Source of the DNA: Taishania sp037189645
GTDB taxonomy: Bacteria; Bacteroidota; Bacteroidia; Flavobacteriales_D; Crocinitomicaceae
Direction: 5' to 3'
Assembly (NCBI GenBank): GCA_037189645.1
Contig: JBBCIY010000008.1
Span: 62,001-126,000 of the forward strand
Length of the DNA: 64,000 nucleotides
Within the stretch, counting starts at the first letter, position 1; each line of letters starts with the position of its first letter. The notes under the pieces were generated by a model. It searched no databases. It was given only the letters and a program-made list of their open reading frames with translations, and was not told where the DNA came from. Positions 49,341 to 58,003 of the stretch are shown here, piece by piece. Position numbers and translations under genes: made by a program.

Positions 49341-52064
49341 ATGGATAAGATTTCATACGTTGGAAATGCAGATGTGAACGCGATTGACCATCTGTATAAG
49401 ATGTATCAGCAAGACCCTGAAAGTGTTGATACGGGTTGGAAACGATTCTTCGAAGGATTTGAATTTTCCAAAACGAACTATGACTCAGACAACGAAGTTC
49501 CAGAAAATTTTCAAAAAGAGTTAAAAGTACTGAACCTCATTAACGGTTACCGTACCCGCGGACATTTGTTCACCCGGACAAACCCTGTCCGTGAGCGCCG
49601 CCACCACGAGCCAACGCTGGATTTAGTGAATTTCGGGCTGGAAGAAAGCGACCTGGATACGGTTTTCAAAGCCGGTGAGGAAATCGGGCTGGGAGCAGCC
49701 ACTTTGAGAGCGATCATCGATCACCTGAAAAAAACATACTGCCAGTCGATCGGGATTGAGTTCATGTACATGCGCGAACCGCACACGATCAAATGGATGC
49801 TCAATGCCATTGAGCTGACAAACCGGCCAACCTATACGAAAGAAGAGAAGATCAGCATCTACAAAAAGCTGGTTCAGGCAACCGGTTTCGAAGCTTTCCT
49901 GGGAAAAAAATTCGTAGGTCAGAAACGCTTCTCCGTTGAAGGACTGGAGTCGTTGATTCCCGCACTGGATGTCCTGATCGGAAAAGGAACTGATCTGGGA
50001 GTTCAGCATTTCGTAATGGGAATGGCACACCGCGGACGTCTGAACACGTTGGCGAACATCTTCGAAAAACGACCGAAAGATATCTTCGCGGAATTCGAAG
50101 GAAAAGAATTCGATTTCAATGAAGAATTTGACGGTGACGTGAAATACCACCAGGGATATACTTCGTTCGTAGAAAGAAACGGGAAGAAAATCAGCCTTAC
50201 ACTTTCTCCGAACCCATCTCACCTGGAAGCTGTCAACCCGGTTGTTGAAGGACTTTCGCGAGCAAAACTGGACAACAAATACGACAACGACCTCAGCAAA
50301 GTTTGCCCGGTACTGATCCACGGAGACGCTGCCATTGCCGGACAGGGAGTGGTCTATGAAACAATCCAGATGGCTGCCCTGGATGGCTATAAAACCGGAG
50401 GTACCATCCACATTGTGACGAACAACCAGGTCGGATTTACAACAAATTACCTGGACGGACGTTCTTCCACTTACTGTACGGATGTCGCGAAAACTACGCT
50501 TTCCCCGGTATTTCACGTAAATGCGGATGACGTAGAAGCGGTTGTTCAGGCAGTTGAAATTGCAGTTGCATACCGCCAGGAATTCAAATCGGATATTTTC
50601 ATCGACCTGTTGGGATACCGTAAATACGGCCACAATGAAGGGGATGAACCGAAATTCACACAGCCGAATCTGTACAACCTTATCGCGAAGCACAAAAACC
50701 CGGGAGAATTATACCTGGACCGCCTGATTCCTCAGGGAGTTATCACAAAAGAAGAAGCGGACAAGCTGGTAGCAGGTTATCAGGAATTCCTGGATACAGA
50801 ATACAATGAATCTTCGAAGCAGACTAAAGCCACAGTGTTCGACTTCATGAAGGAAGAATGGAAAGATCTGAAACGGGCAACACGAACAGACTTTGAAGCA
50901 TCTCCTGAAACCGGTATTCCGAAAAAGAAATTACTGGAATTGGGAAGAAAACTGGCAACCCTTCCGGAAGGCAAAAAATACTTCAGAAAGACCCAGAAAA
51001 TTTTTAACGACCGCCTAGAGGCAATCGAATCAGACCAGCTGGATTGGGGAAGTGCCGAAATGCTGGCATACGCCACGTTACTCGATGAAGGACACCCGGT
51101 ACGTATTTCCGGTCAGGATGTAGAAAGAGGGACGTTCTCTCACCGTCATGCTGTTGTAAAGACGGAAGACAATGAAGAAGAGGTTTTAACACTGAACCTG
51201 CTGAGCGATAAACAGGCTCCTTTCTACATTTATAACTCATTCCTGTCCGAGTATGCGGTATTGGGATTTGAATACGGTTATTCCATGGCAACTCCAAACG
51301 CGTTGACGATCTGGGAAGCTCAGTTCGGTGACTTCTTTAACGGAGCACAGATCATGGTTGACCAGTTTATTACCGCAGGAGAAGACAAATGGTCTACCCA
51401 GAGCGGACTGGTGATGTTGCTGCCTCACGGTTACGAAGGACAAGGAGCAGAACACTCTTCCGGGCGTATGGAACGTTTCCTCCAGCAGGCAGCGGACCTG
51501 AACATCCAGGTAGTGAATACTTCCACACCTGCCAACCATTTCCACCTGTTGAGAAGACAATTGAAACGTTCTTTCAGAAAACCGCTGGTAGTCTTCTCTC
51601 CGAAAATGCTGCTGCGTTATCCGAGCGCGGTTTCTTCACTGGATGAAATGGCAAAAGGCAGCTTCCAGGAAGTGATCGACGATCCGAACGCGAAAGTGGC
51701 AAACGTTGATACAGTGGTGTTGTGTTCCGGGAAATTCTACTATGAAGCATCGGAAAAAGCTGCTGAAATGGGAGTTGACAACATGGCATTTGTCCGTCTG
51801 GAACAATTGTACCCGTTCCCGGAAAAACAAATTGATGCAGTATTGAAAAAATACACGAACAGCAAACGCATTGTCTGGGCCCAGGAAGAACCTGAAAACA
51901 TGGGAGCATGGCAATACATTGCGATGAGAATGCGTGACAAAAATGTGATCGGCATCACGCGTCCGGCATCTGCCGCAGCAGCAGAAGGCTCAAAAGAATT
52001 ACATTTAAAACGATTGTCAGCATTGTGGAAAAACCTGTTCCAGTATGCTTCAATTAACGCTTAA
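49341..52064 (+). CDS. sucA: 2-oxoglutarate dehydrogenase E1 component SucA
   Basis: The 907-residue protein is the thiamine-diphosphate E1 of the 2-oxoglutarate dehydrogenase complex, with an N-terminal E2-binding helix (MDKISYVGNADVNAIDHLYK), the HRGRLNTLAN and GDAAIAGQG motifs of the catalytic core and the C-terminal transketolase-like half. It forms succinyl-CoA from 2-oxoglutarate with SucB and Lpd. I use ATG 49341 because Flavobacteriia SucA proteins start MDK, and a -7 box overlaps the upstream ATG 49302. It is followed by sucB 24 bases later. Confidence 0.93.
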   Translation: MDKISYVGNADVNAIDHLYKMYQQDPESVDTGWKRFFEGFEFSKTNYDSDNEVPENFQKELKVLNLINGYRTRGHLFTRTNPVRERRHHEPTLDLVNFGLEESDLDTVFKAGEEIGLGAATLRAIIDHLKKTYCQSIGIEFMYMREPHTIKWMLNAIELTNRPTYTKEEKISIYKKLVQATGFEAFLGKKFVGQKRFSVEGLESLIPALDVLIGKGTDLGVQHFVMGMAHRGRLNTLANIFEKRPKDIFAEFEGKEFDFNEEFDGDVKYHQGYTSFVERNGKKISLTLSPNPSHLEAVNPVVEGLSRAKLDNKYDNDLSKVCPVLIHGDAAIAGQGVVYETIQMAALDGYKTGGTIHIVTNNQVGFTTNYLDGRSSTYCTDVAKTTLSPVFHVNADDVEAVVQAVEIAVAYRQEFKSDIFIDLLGYRKYGHNEGDEPKFTQPNLYNLIAKHKNPGELYLDRLIPQGVITKEEADKLVAGYQEFLDTEYNESSKQTKATVFDFMKEEWKDLKRATRTDFEASPETGIPKKKLLELGRKLATLPEGKKYFRKTQKIFNDRLEAIESDQLDWGSAEMLAYATLLDEGHPVRISGQDVERGTFSHRHAVVKTEDNEEEVLTLNLLSDKQAPFYIYNSFLSEYAVLGFEYGYSMATPNALTIWEAQFGDFFNGAQIMVDQFITAGEDKWSTQSGLVMLLPHGYEGQGAEHSSGRMERFLQQAADLNIQVVNTSTPANHFHLLRRQLKRSFRKPLVVFSPKMLLRYPSAVSSLDEMAKGSFQEVIDDPNAKVANVDTVVLCSGKFYYEASEKAAEMGVDNMAFVRLEQLYPFPEKQIDAVLKKYTNSKRIVWAQEEPENMGAWQYIAMRMRDKNVIGITRPASAAAAEGSKELHLKRLSALWKNLFQYASINA

Positions 52065-52088
52065 TACAAATTATAAAAACCAAGTACG

Positions 52089-53354
52089 ATGTCAGTATTA
52101 GAAATGAAAGTGCCAAGTCCGGGAGAGTCGATTTCCGAAGTGGAAATAGCTCAATGGCTGGTATCAGATGGTGATTATGTAGAAAAAGATCAGGCAATCG
52201 CAGAAGTGGATTCTGATAAAGCAACATTGGAATTGCCTGCGGAAGCAAGCGGAATAATAACATTAAAGGCGGCGGATGGCGATGTAGTGAAAGTCGGACA
52301 GGTTGTGTGTTTGATTGATACTTCAGCAGAACGTCCCGCAGGCGCGGCTCAGCCGGCTCCTGCACCAGTTGAAGAAAAGAAAGAAGCGGCTCCTGCCCCT
52401 GTACAGGAAGTGAAAAAAGAAGTGGTTCCAAACCCGGACCCGGTCGCTAAAAACTACGCCACAGGAACTGCTTCCCCTGCGGCAGCTAAAATTGCAGCAG
52501 AAAACGGAATCAATACAGCACGTATCAGTGGAACAGGAAAAGATGGCCGTGTAACAAAACAAGATGTACTGGCAGCAATGGCCGGTGGTTTCGCTTCCGA
52601 TTCTGTTCAGGGTTGGGGAGGAACACGTGATCAAAGCCGTGAAAAGATGTCCATGCTGCGTCGAAAAATAGCAGAGCGCCTGGTTTCTGTGAAAAACGAA
52701 ACGGCCATGCTGACGACTTTCAACGAAGTGGATATGAAACCAATCATGGATCTGCGGAACAAATACAAAGACCGTTTTGCAAAACACCATGAAGTAAACC
52801 TGGGGTTCATGTCATTCTTTACAAAAGCCGTAACGGAAGCATTGAACCTGTTCCCTGCCGTAAACGCTCAGATCGATGGAAACGAAATGGTATTCCACAA
52901 CTATGCTGACATTGGCATCGCGGTTTCTTCTCCAAAAGGATTAATGGTGCCTGTAGTTCGCAATGCAGAGCAAATGACACTGGCAGAAATCGAAGCGGAG
53001 ATCAAACGTCTGGCGATCAAAGCACGTGACGGGAAAATCACTCCGGACGAGATGGCGGGAGGAACATTCACAATCACCAACGGAGGTGTGTTCGGTTCAA
53101 TGATGTCAACACCGATCATCAATCCTCCGCAGTCCGCGATCCTGGGAATGCACAATATCGTTGAGCGCCCGGTTGCCATTGACGGAAAAGTGGAGATCCG
53201 CCCAATGATGTACCTGGCATTGTCTTACGACCACCGCATTATCGACGGGAAAGAATCCGTAGGATTCCTTGTAAAAGTAAAAGAGATGATTGAGAACCCG
53301 GAACGAATGATCTTCGGAGGGAAAGACCCTTACGAAGTATTGCTGGGATTGTAA
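52089..53354 (+). CDS. sucB: dihydrolipoamide succinyltransferase SucB (E2)
   Basis: The 421-residue protein has a lipoyl domain (residues 1-78, lipoylated Lys44 in DSDKATLEL), an Ala/Pro linker, a peripheral subunit-binding domain (about 130-165) and the acyltransferase core with the HRIIDG motif (His382 to Gly387). It accepts the succinyl group from SucA and transfers it to CoA, forming the complex core. It is co-transcribed with sucA and ends at the terminator 22 bases downstream. The lipoate ligase encoded at the right end of the window would modify Lys44. Confidence 0.95.
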   Translation: MSVLEMKVPSPGESISEVEIAQWLVSDGDYVEKDQAIAEVDSDKATLELPAEASGIITLKAADGDVVKVGQVVCLIDTSAERPAGAAQPAPAPVEEKKEAAPAPVQEVKKEVVPNPDPVAKNYATGTASPAAAKIAAENGINTARISGTGKDGRVTKQDVLAAMAGGFASDSVQGWGGTRDQSREKMSMLRRKIAERLVSVKNETAMLTTFNEVDMKPIMDLRNKYKDRFAKHHEVNLGFMSFFTKAVTEALNLFPAVNAQIDGNEMVFHNYADIGIAVSSPKGLMVPVVRNAEQMTLAEIEAEIKRLAIKARDGKITPDEMAGGTFTITNGGVFGSMMSTPIINPPQSAILGMHNIVERPVAIDGKVEIRPMMYLALSYDHRIIDGKESVGFLVKVKEMIENPERMIFGGKDPYEVLLGL

Positions 53355-53375
53355 TTCAACCATTCATGATAATTC

Positions 53376-53404
53376 GAAAAGCGACGGGAAACTGTCGCTT
53401 TTTT
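53376..53404 (+). terminator. terminator of sucAB and left direct repeat
   Basis: GCGACGG-GAAA-CTGTCGC makes a 7-bp stem (one G-T pair) with a GAAA tetraloop, preceded by GAAAA and followed by T6. The 29-base sequence recurs exactly at 54236-54264. Confidence 0.88.
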
Positions 53405-53473
53405 GTTTTCTGCTTCTCTGCCAGCTTTTGAAGGAAATCCATTGATTTCAGAAGACCCAACCAATTTATTCTA

Positions 53474-53481
53474 TAATTTTG
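53474..53481 (+). promoter_or_regulatory. -7 promoter box of the zeta-toxin gene
   Basis: TAATTTTG is an exact TAnnTTTG ending five bases before ATG 53487. It lies inside the longer open frame to 53403, so that start is ruled out. Confidence 0.6.
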
Positions 53482-53486
53482 TTTCA

Positions 53487-54068
53487 ATGTCAGACAAGAA
53501 GCTATACATTATTTCCGGGTGTAACGGAGCAGGTAAAACAACTGCTTCGTTTACGATCCTACCTGAAATTTTAGACTGTAAAGAATTTGTCAATGCAGAT
53601 GAAATTGCAAAAGGACTATCTCCGTTTCAACCTGAAAAAGTTGCCGTTGAAGCAGGAAGGATCATGTTAGGCAGAATAAATGAGCTGCTCTCTGAAAATG
53701 AAAACTTTGCTTTTGAAACGACACTTTCCACGAGGAGCTACAGGAATAAAATAATTGCAGCAAAAAAGAATGGGTATAGCGTTACGTTATTGTTTTTCTG
53801 GCTTCAATCAGTTGAACTTGCAAAAGAACGGGTGAAAACCAGGGTTTCAGAAGGCGGGCATAATATTCAGCCGGAAGTCATTGAACGAAGATACAGGAAA
53901 GGGATCAAAAATCTTTTTTCTATTTATTTGTCTATCGTTGATAATAGTTATATCTTTGATAATTCAGAAGGTGTTCATGAATTGATTGCTGAAAAGGAGT
54001 TCGGAGAATTGACGATCGTAAACACCAAGAAGTTTAATTTGCTCAAAAGTTACTATGACAAAGATTGA
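53487..54068 (+). CDS. zeta-toxin-type AAA ATPase
   Basis: The 193-residue protein has Walker A GCNGAGKT at 11-18, an FVNADEIAKG segment (Asp38) like the substrate-binding NPDD loop of zeta toxins, an ETTLST segment (Glu77) and basic residues RVKTRVSEGGH that would shape the nucleotide site. Zeta toxins phosphorylate UDP-GlcNAc and block wall synthesis; members of this shorter subfamily are usually accompanied by a small partner. Here a 49-residue frame overlaps the 3' end by 14 bases. The pair is bracketed by two identical terminators. A+T-rich composition relative to sucB suggests horizontal arrival. Confidence 0.9.
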   Translation: MSDKKLYIISGCNGAGKTTASFTILPEILDCKEFVNADEIAKGLSPFQPEKVAVEAGRIMLGRINELLSENENFAFETTLSTRSYRNKIIAAKKNGYSVTLLFFWLQSVELAKERVKTRVSEGGHNIQPEVIERRYRKGIKNLFSIYLSIVDNSYIFDNSEGVHELIAEKEFGELTIVNTKKFNLLKSYYDKD

Positions 54069-54204
54069 ACGGCAAAAAGAGGAGAAAAATAAAATTCTCA
54101 AAGGACTTGAAAAAGTGTATGAAAAGCTGATCGAGTTCAAAAGACAAAAGAATAGCGAGCTTGTCATCTTGAAAGACAATCAGATTGTAAAGGTAAAACC
54201 TTAA
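54055..54204 (+). CDS. 49-residue probable antitoxin partner of the zeta-type protein
   Basis: This short frame starts at ATG 54055, overlapping the toxin stop by 14 bases. It encodes a highly charged 49-residue protein: a Lys/Glu helix (residues 1-32) followed by a strand-turn-strand tail (LVILKDNQIVKVKP). The tail resembles the hydrophobic-acidic-Gly/Asn-hydrophobic ending of small proteins that commonly follow zeta-type ATPases in other phyla. Translational coupling through the overlap supports a toxin-antitoxin pairing; an antitoxin activity is inferred and not proven. Confidence 0.68.
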   Translation: MTKIERQKEEKNKILKGLEKVYEKLIEFKRQKNSELVILKDNQIVKVKP

Positions 54205-54235
54205 AAAAAGTATTATCAAGCAAGATTGATATATT

Positions 54236-54264
54236 GAAAAGCGACGGGAAACTGTCGCTTTTTT
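54236..54264 (+). terminator. terminator after the zeta-toxin cassette and right direct repeat
   Basis: The same 29-base stem-loop and T-run as at 53376-53404, base for base, 860 bases downstream of the first copy. Confidence 0.88.
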
Positions 54265-54526
54265 TATACCTGCCGGCCGCTTCTTTTTCAACATCAGCCG
54301 GCTTCCTTCAACTCTTAATAAAAAAACTGATTTAGACGAAAAAGATCTAAAAAATATTTATCCGAAAGCCGGAAAACATAACATCAAACAGCTCATACAG
54401 TTATAACACAAAAAGAAAAAGAAACCAGCTCCTTTACCAACATATTCTGCTGTTGCTGTTAAATCCTTATGCAACCATTTGGTTAAAAATTCAGTTGTTA
54501 GAGATATAACAAAAATTATCTACAGA
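54265..54526. other. 262-base intergenic stretch with a possible coding remnant
   Basis: No gene start is evident. In one plus-strand frame ending at TAA 54404-54406 an uninterrupted reading of about 45 codons without an ATG gives a charged, helix-like tail (KTDLDEKDLKNIYPKAGKHN then IKQLIQL), which may be the decayed end of a lost gene. The rest is A+T-rich sequence that should contain the promoter of the following adhesin, though no exact -7 box is visible. Confidence 0.35.
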
Positions 54527-56986
54527 ATGAAATTCAATCGTATTACTGCTATAAGACAAATTATTACCATTAGTTTTTCTTGTTTGATTTCCATATACGT
54601 TTCCGCACAAAACCTGCAGGCCACTTTTGATACAACAATCAATACCCTGTGCAATGGTGCCGGCTGTAATTACCAGGGACCGAGCATCCTGATCAATGAG
54701 CTGATGATCTCTCCCAACTCAGGCGACGGATCTTTATCCGGAAACGGTGGGGTTTCGACAGGAAGGGGTGAGTGGATCGAGCTATACAACCCGAATCTGT
54801 GCGAACCGGTCGACATCTCTTGTTATTACCTGGGCAATTATACCTATGAAGGAACCGGGGGATTCAGAATCCCGAACGGTACGATCGTCCCTCCGGGCGG
54901 ATTCTGCCTGATCCGGGGAGGAAACGTGACACCGGTACCGTCTAACCTGCTCTACGTAAACGGAGGAAATGTCATTGAAATCGTTGTGCCTTACAACGTA
55001 ACGGATGCGGGTGTATGTTCCGGAGGGAACCGCCTTTGGTTTCCGAACGCAGGAGGGTGGTTTGCCTTTTACGATGCGAATGGCGTGCCCCAGGATGCAG
55101 TTGCATGGGGGAACTCCAATCTTTCAGACAGAAACGGTAACCCTTGTATCCCTTCAAGCACGGGATGTCCGTCCGCAGCTTCTCTGGCAAGCTATAACAA
55201 CATTCCGTCAGACAGAAAAACCGTTGTTACTACCGTAGACGCTTCGACACATATGGGACAATCCATCAGGAGAGATATTGACGGAGGAACCTGGAACAGT
55301 TACGGATCTCCTACTTATGCGGATTGTAACGCCACCTGTATACCTACAATGTCATCTACCTGTAACGGTGTGGCAACCATACATGTGACCGGTGGAACTC
55401 CTCCTTACTCCTACGCATGGAACGATTCAGAAGCACAGCTGACGCAAACAGCAACCGGCTTATGCGCGGGAATCTATACCTGCCAGGTGACGGATGTCAA
55501 CGGCGAAACGCAATCATTCCAGGTGGAAATCATTGATTTCGTTCCTGATGTAACAATGTCCATACAGGAAGAAATATGCATTGACGGAGGGCTGGTAACT
55601 CCTGTCGGTTCTCCACAACCAGGCGGTGCTGCCTCGGGAGTATTTTCAGGGACAGGAATCACAGGAAATTCATTTGATCCTGCTGCTGCAGGATCCGGGC
55701 AACATGCCATCACCTATACCTATACGGATGAGAACGGATGCCAAAACTCCGCATCTGACGCCATCACCGTTAACCCGCTGCCTGTAGTAACCATCACAAA
55801 TGTTGCTTCACCTTACTGTTCAGACATCCAGGATGCAAACATCCAGTTTTCTCCAGCAGGAGGACAATTGTCAGGAACAGGTACTTCAGGCAACCAGTTC
55901 CATCCTTCACAAGCCGGAGCAGGTTCTCATACATTGACGTATGCATATACAGATGCAAACGGGTGTGAAAATTCCACGACAGTAACCGTTGATGTCATTG
56001 AGGCTACTCCTCCGACAATCACGGCGGTAAGTGACCTGTGTATCGATGGTGATTCCGTTACCATCCAGGTAAGCCCTGCGGGAGGACAGTTCCAGGTGAA
56101 CGGCTCAAACGCATCCCTGACATTTTTCCCGGGAGATTATGGAAGCGGAATCCATACCCTGACATACTCCTACACGGATGTGAACAGCTGCATCGGTACA
56201 ACAACAGAGTCGATTCATGTGCACGATCTGCCTGTTATTGATATGAACCTTGATCCTGTTTACTGTTACGGAAGTGGATTCATTGCTGTTGTTCCACAAC
56301 CGGCAGGAGGAACATTCACAGGTGACAATGTCGTAAGCGGAGGATTGAATTTAACAGGTACGGATCCTGGAAATTATTCCGTTCACTACGAAGTAACGGA
56401 CCAGTTCGGATGTTATTCGGAACAAACTTCCAACTATGTTGTTTCAACTCCGATAACTCCCGCTTTTGAGTATGAAGTAAACTGTTTCCAGAATATACAA
56501 GCAGTTGCAGCCCCTGTCCATACAAGCTACCAATACAGCTGGGATCTGGGATCAGGTAATGCTTCAGGAACAGTGCTCAACCACTATTTTGAAGAACCGG
56601 GAAATTATCCTTTGACACTGACCATTACTGATCAGCACGGTTGTCAATATACCGTTGCCGATGTGGTGCATGTTCCGAAAGGCGTATCGCCTTCTGATTA
56701 TACTGTTCCTAATGTGATCACTCCCAACGGAGACGGGATCAATGATTTCCTTGAAATGCCGTTGCTGATGGACGAATGTTTCACCTACAAAATAATCATT
56801 CTGAACAGGTGGGGAAGTGTCGTTTTTGAAATGCTGAACCACACTTCCATTTTTGACGGGCATGACAAGAACGGGAACGAACTCACGGAGGGAGTTTACT
56901 TCTACCAGGTCCAATCCGATGATTTTGACTGCAATGATCCTGAATTAAAAGGTTTCTGTTCAGGTTTCATCACGATCGTAAGGTAA
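54527..56986 (+). CDS. large T9SS type B surface protein with lamin-tail domain and Ig-like repeats
   Basis: The 819-residue protein starts with a signal peptide (to about residue 28; SIYVSAQ), then a lamin-tail domain (ILINELMISP ... GEWIELYNPNL), a SprB-like repeat near residue 270, and three repeats of about 80 residues that each end in TYxYTDxNGC, a fourth more diverged one, a PKD-like unit (YSWDLGSGNASG) and the type B sorting domain (NVITPNGDGINDFLEM ... LNRWGSVVFEM). The ATG at 54527 gives a proper signal peptide; the TTG at 54479 would add 16 residues. It should be a T9SS-exported adhesin. No PorP/SprF partner adjoins it. Confidence 0.9.
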   Translation: MKFNRITAIRQIITISFSCLISIYVSAQNLQATFDTTINTLCNGAGCNYQGPSILINELMISPNSGDGSLSGNGGVSTGRGEWIELYNPNLCEPVDISCYYLGNYTYEGTGGFRIPNGTIVPPGGFCLIRGGNVTPVPSNLLYVNGGNVIEIVVPYNVTDAGVCSGGNRLWFPNAGGWFAFYDANGVPQDAVAWGNSNLSDRNGNPCIPSSTGCPSAASLASYNNIPSDRKTVVTTVDASTHMGQSIRRDIDGGTWNSYGSPTYADCNATCIPTMSSTCNGVATIHVTGGTPPYSYAWNDSEAQLTQTATGLCAGIYTCQVTDVNGETQSFQVEIIDFVPDVTMSIQEEICIDGGLVTPVGSPQPGGAASGVFSGTGITGNSFDPAAAGSGQHAITYTYTDENGCQNSASDAITVNPLPVVTITNVASPYCSDIQDANIQFSPAGGQLSGTGTSGNQFHPSQAGAGSHTLTYAYTDANGCENSTTVTVDVIEATPPTITAVSDLCIDGDSVTIQVSPAGGQFQVNGSNASLTFFPGDYGSGIHTLTYSYTDVNSCIGTTTESIHVHDLPVIDMNLDPVYCYGSGFIAVVPQPAGGTFTGDNVVSGGLNLTGTDPGNYSVHYEVTDQFGCYSEQTSNYVVSTPITPAFEYEVNCFQNIQAVAAPVHTSYQYSWDLGSGNASGTVLNHYFEEPGNYPLTLTITDQHGCQYTVADVVHVPKGVSPSDYTVPNVITPNGDGINDFLEMPLLMDECFTYKIIILNRWGSVVFEMLNHTSIFDGHDKNGNELTEGVYFYQVQSDDFDCNDPELKGFCSGFITIVR

Positions 56987-57004
56987 AAGCAATCCGGATA
57001 ATAT

Positions 57005-57037
57005 GAAAAAGCGACAGGAAAACTTGTCGCTTTTTTT
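57005..57037 (+). terminator. terminator after the T9SS adhesin
   Basis: GCGACA and TGTCGC pair around an 8-base loop within flanking A5 and T7 runs. It is a divergent form of the repeated terminator at 53376 and 54236. Confidence 0.88.
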
Positions 57038-57116
57038 GATTGTTGTTCACTGAAACCAGAGCGTTTATTCACCATTTTATTTTATCTTTATTACATAATG
57101 AATTTAATCAGCCTCT

Positions 57117-57998
57117 ATGAAGAACAGCCTGTCTTTTTATGTAACGATCTGGATCATCCGGTTAAAAGGATTAAAAAAGATTTTCAGCGAATCGCCGATA
57201 GATTATAAGAAACTCCGGAAAGATGATGTCCACCGTCCCAAAAGCAGGTTTTTGAAACAGAATATTACAGCCGAATTCAACGTCCTGCAATCCCGGATAA
57301 CAGAAATCAGGCGACAAGAAGGATCAGAACAACTGTTGCTGTTCATTCACGGAGGAGCTTTCATCTCCGGCCCGTCCAAACACCACTGGGATACGGTAGA
57401 GACCATCTCCCGGCGGACGGATTACACCATCTGGATGTGTGATTATCCCAAAGCGCCGGAATATACGATTGATACCATTTCGGAAAACATAGATGCTGTG
57501 TACCGACTGGCAATGGAGAAATTTGCTCCCCACACGATCGTCCTTGCCGGTGATTCAGTGGGAGGAACACTCATTACGGCTCTTGTACAGCGACTCAATC
57601 CCGGCGACCTGCCGGCACAGATCATCTTGGTTTCACCTGTTGCGGATGCCACGCTGTCGAATCCTGACATCGATGCCATTGACAAGAAAGATCCCATGCT
57701 TTCGAAAAAAGGGGTATTGAGTGCAAAGGAAATGGCAGCTGGCCAGTCCGGTTTAACGGATCCTTCGATTTCCCCGGTAAACGGTAATTTTCAGCATTTC
57801 CCGGAAACCACTCTTTTCCTGGCGGAGAACGACATCACTTATCCGGATCAGAAACGCCTGGTTGAAAAACTAAGGAATGCAGGTGTGAATTATGAGGTCG
57901 TCACCGGGCACAATATGCCGCACATCTGGCCTTTTCTTCCCGTTATGAAAGAAGCAAAACACGCATTGGACAAAATCGTATCGATTTTAAACCGATGA
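57117..57998 (+). CDS. hormone-sensitive-lipase-type alpha/beta hydrolase
   Basis: The 293-residue protein has the HSL-family HGG oxyanion motif (78-80), the GDSVGG nucleophile (Ser147), an acid in LAENDITYPD (about residue 240) and a His in GHNMPHIWP (about 267). Members hydrolyse short-chain esters, sometimes antibiotics or lipids. The N-terminal 25 residues are hydrophobic enough to suggest a membrane anchor or lid helix instead of a clear signal peptide. It stands alone between a terminator and a convergent operon. Confidence 0.88.
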   Translation: MKNSLSFYVTIWIIRLKGLKKIFSESPIDYKKLRKDDVHRPKSRFLKQNITAEFNVLQSRITEIRRQEGSEQLLLFIHGGAFISGPSKHHWDTVETISRRTDYTIWMCDYPKAPEYTIDTISENIDAVYRLAMEKFAPHTIVLAGDSVGGTLITALVQRLNPGDLPAQIILVSPVADATLSNPDIDAIDKKDPMLSKKGVLSAKEMAAGQSGLTDPSISPVNGNFQHFPETTLFLAENDITYPDQKRLVEKLRNAGVNYEVVTGHNMPHIWPFLPVMKEAKHALDKIVSILNR

Positions 57999-58003
57999 CC
58001 GGG

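Noticed and set aside
49623..50693. Long minus-strand frame of 356 codons
   Set aside because: It lies entirely opposite the conserved sucA coding sequence, whose codon pattern and motifs are firm. The minus frame has no recognisable domain and is a shadow of the sucA codon usage.
53403..53486. Longer N-terminus for the zeta-type protein
   Set aside because: It would begin inside the T-run of the sucAB terminator and cross an exact -7 box; ATG 53487 starts right before the conserved strand and Walker A.
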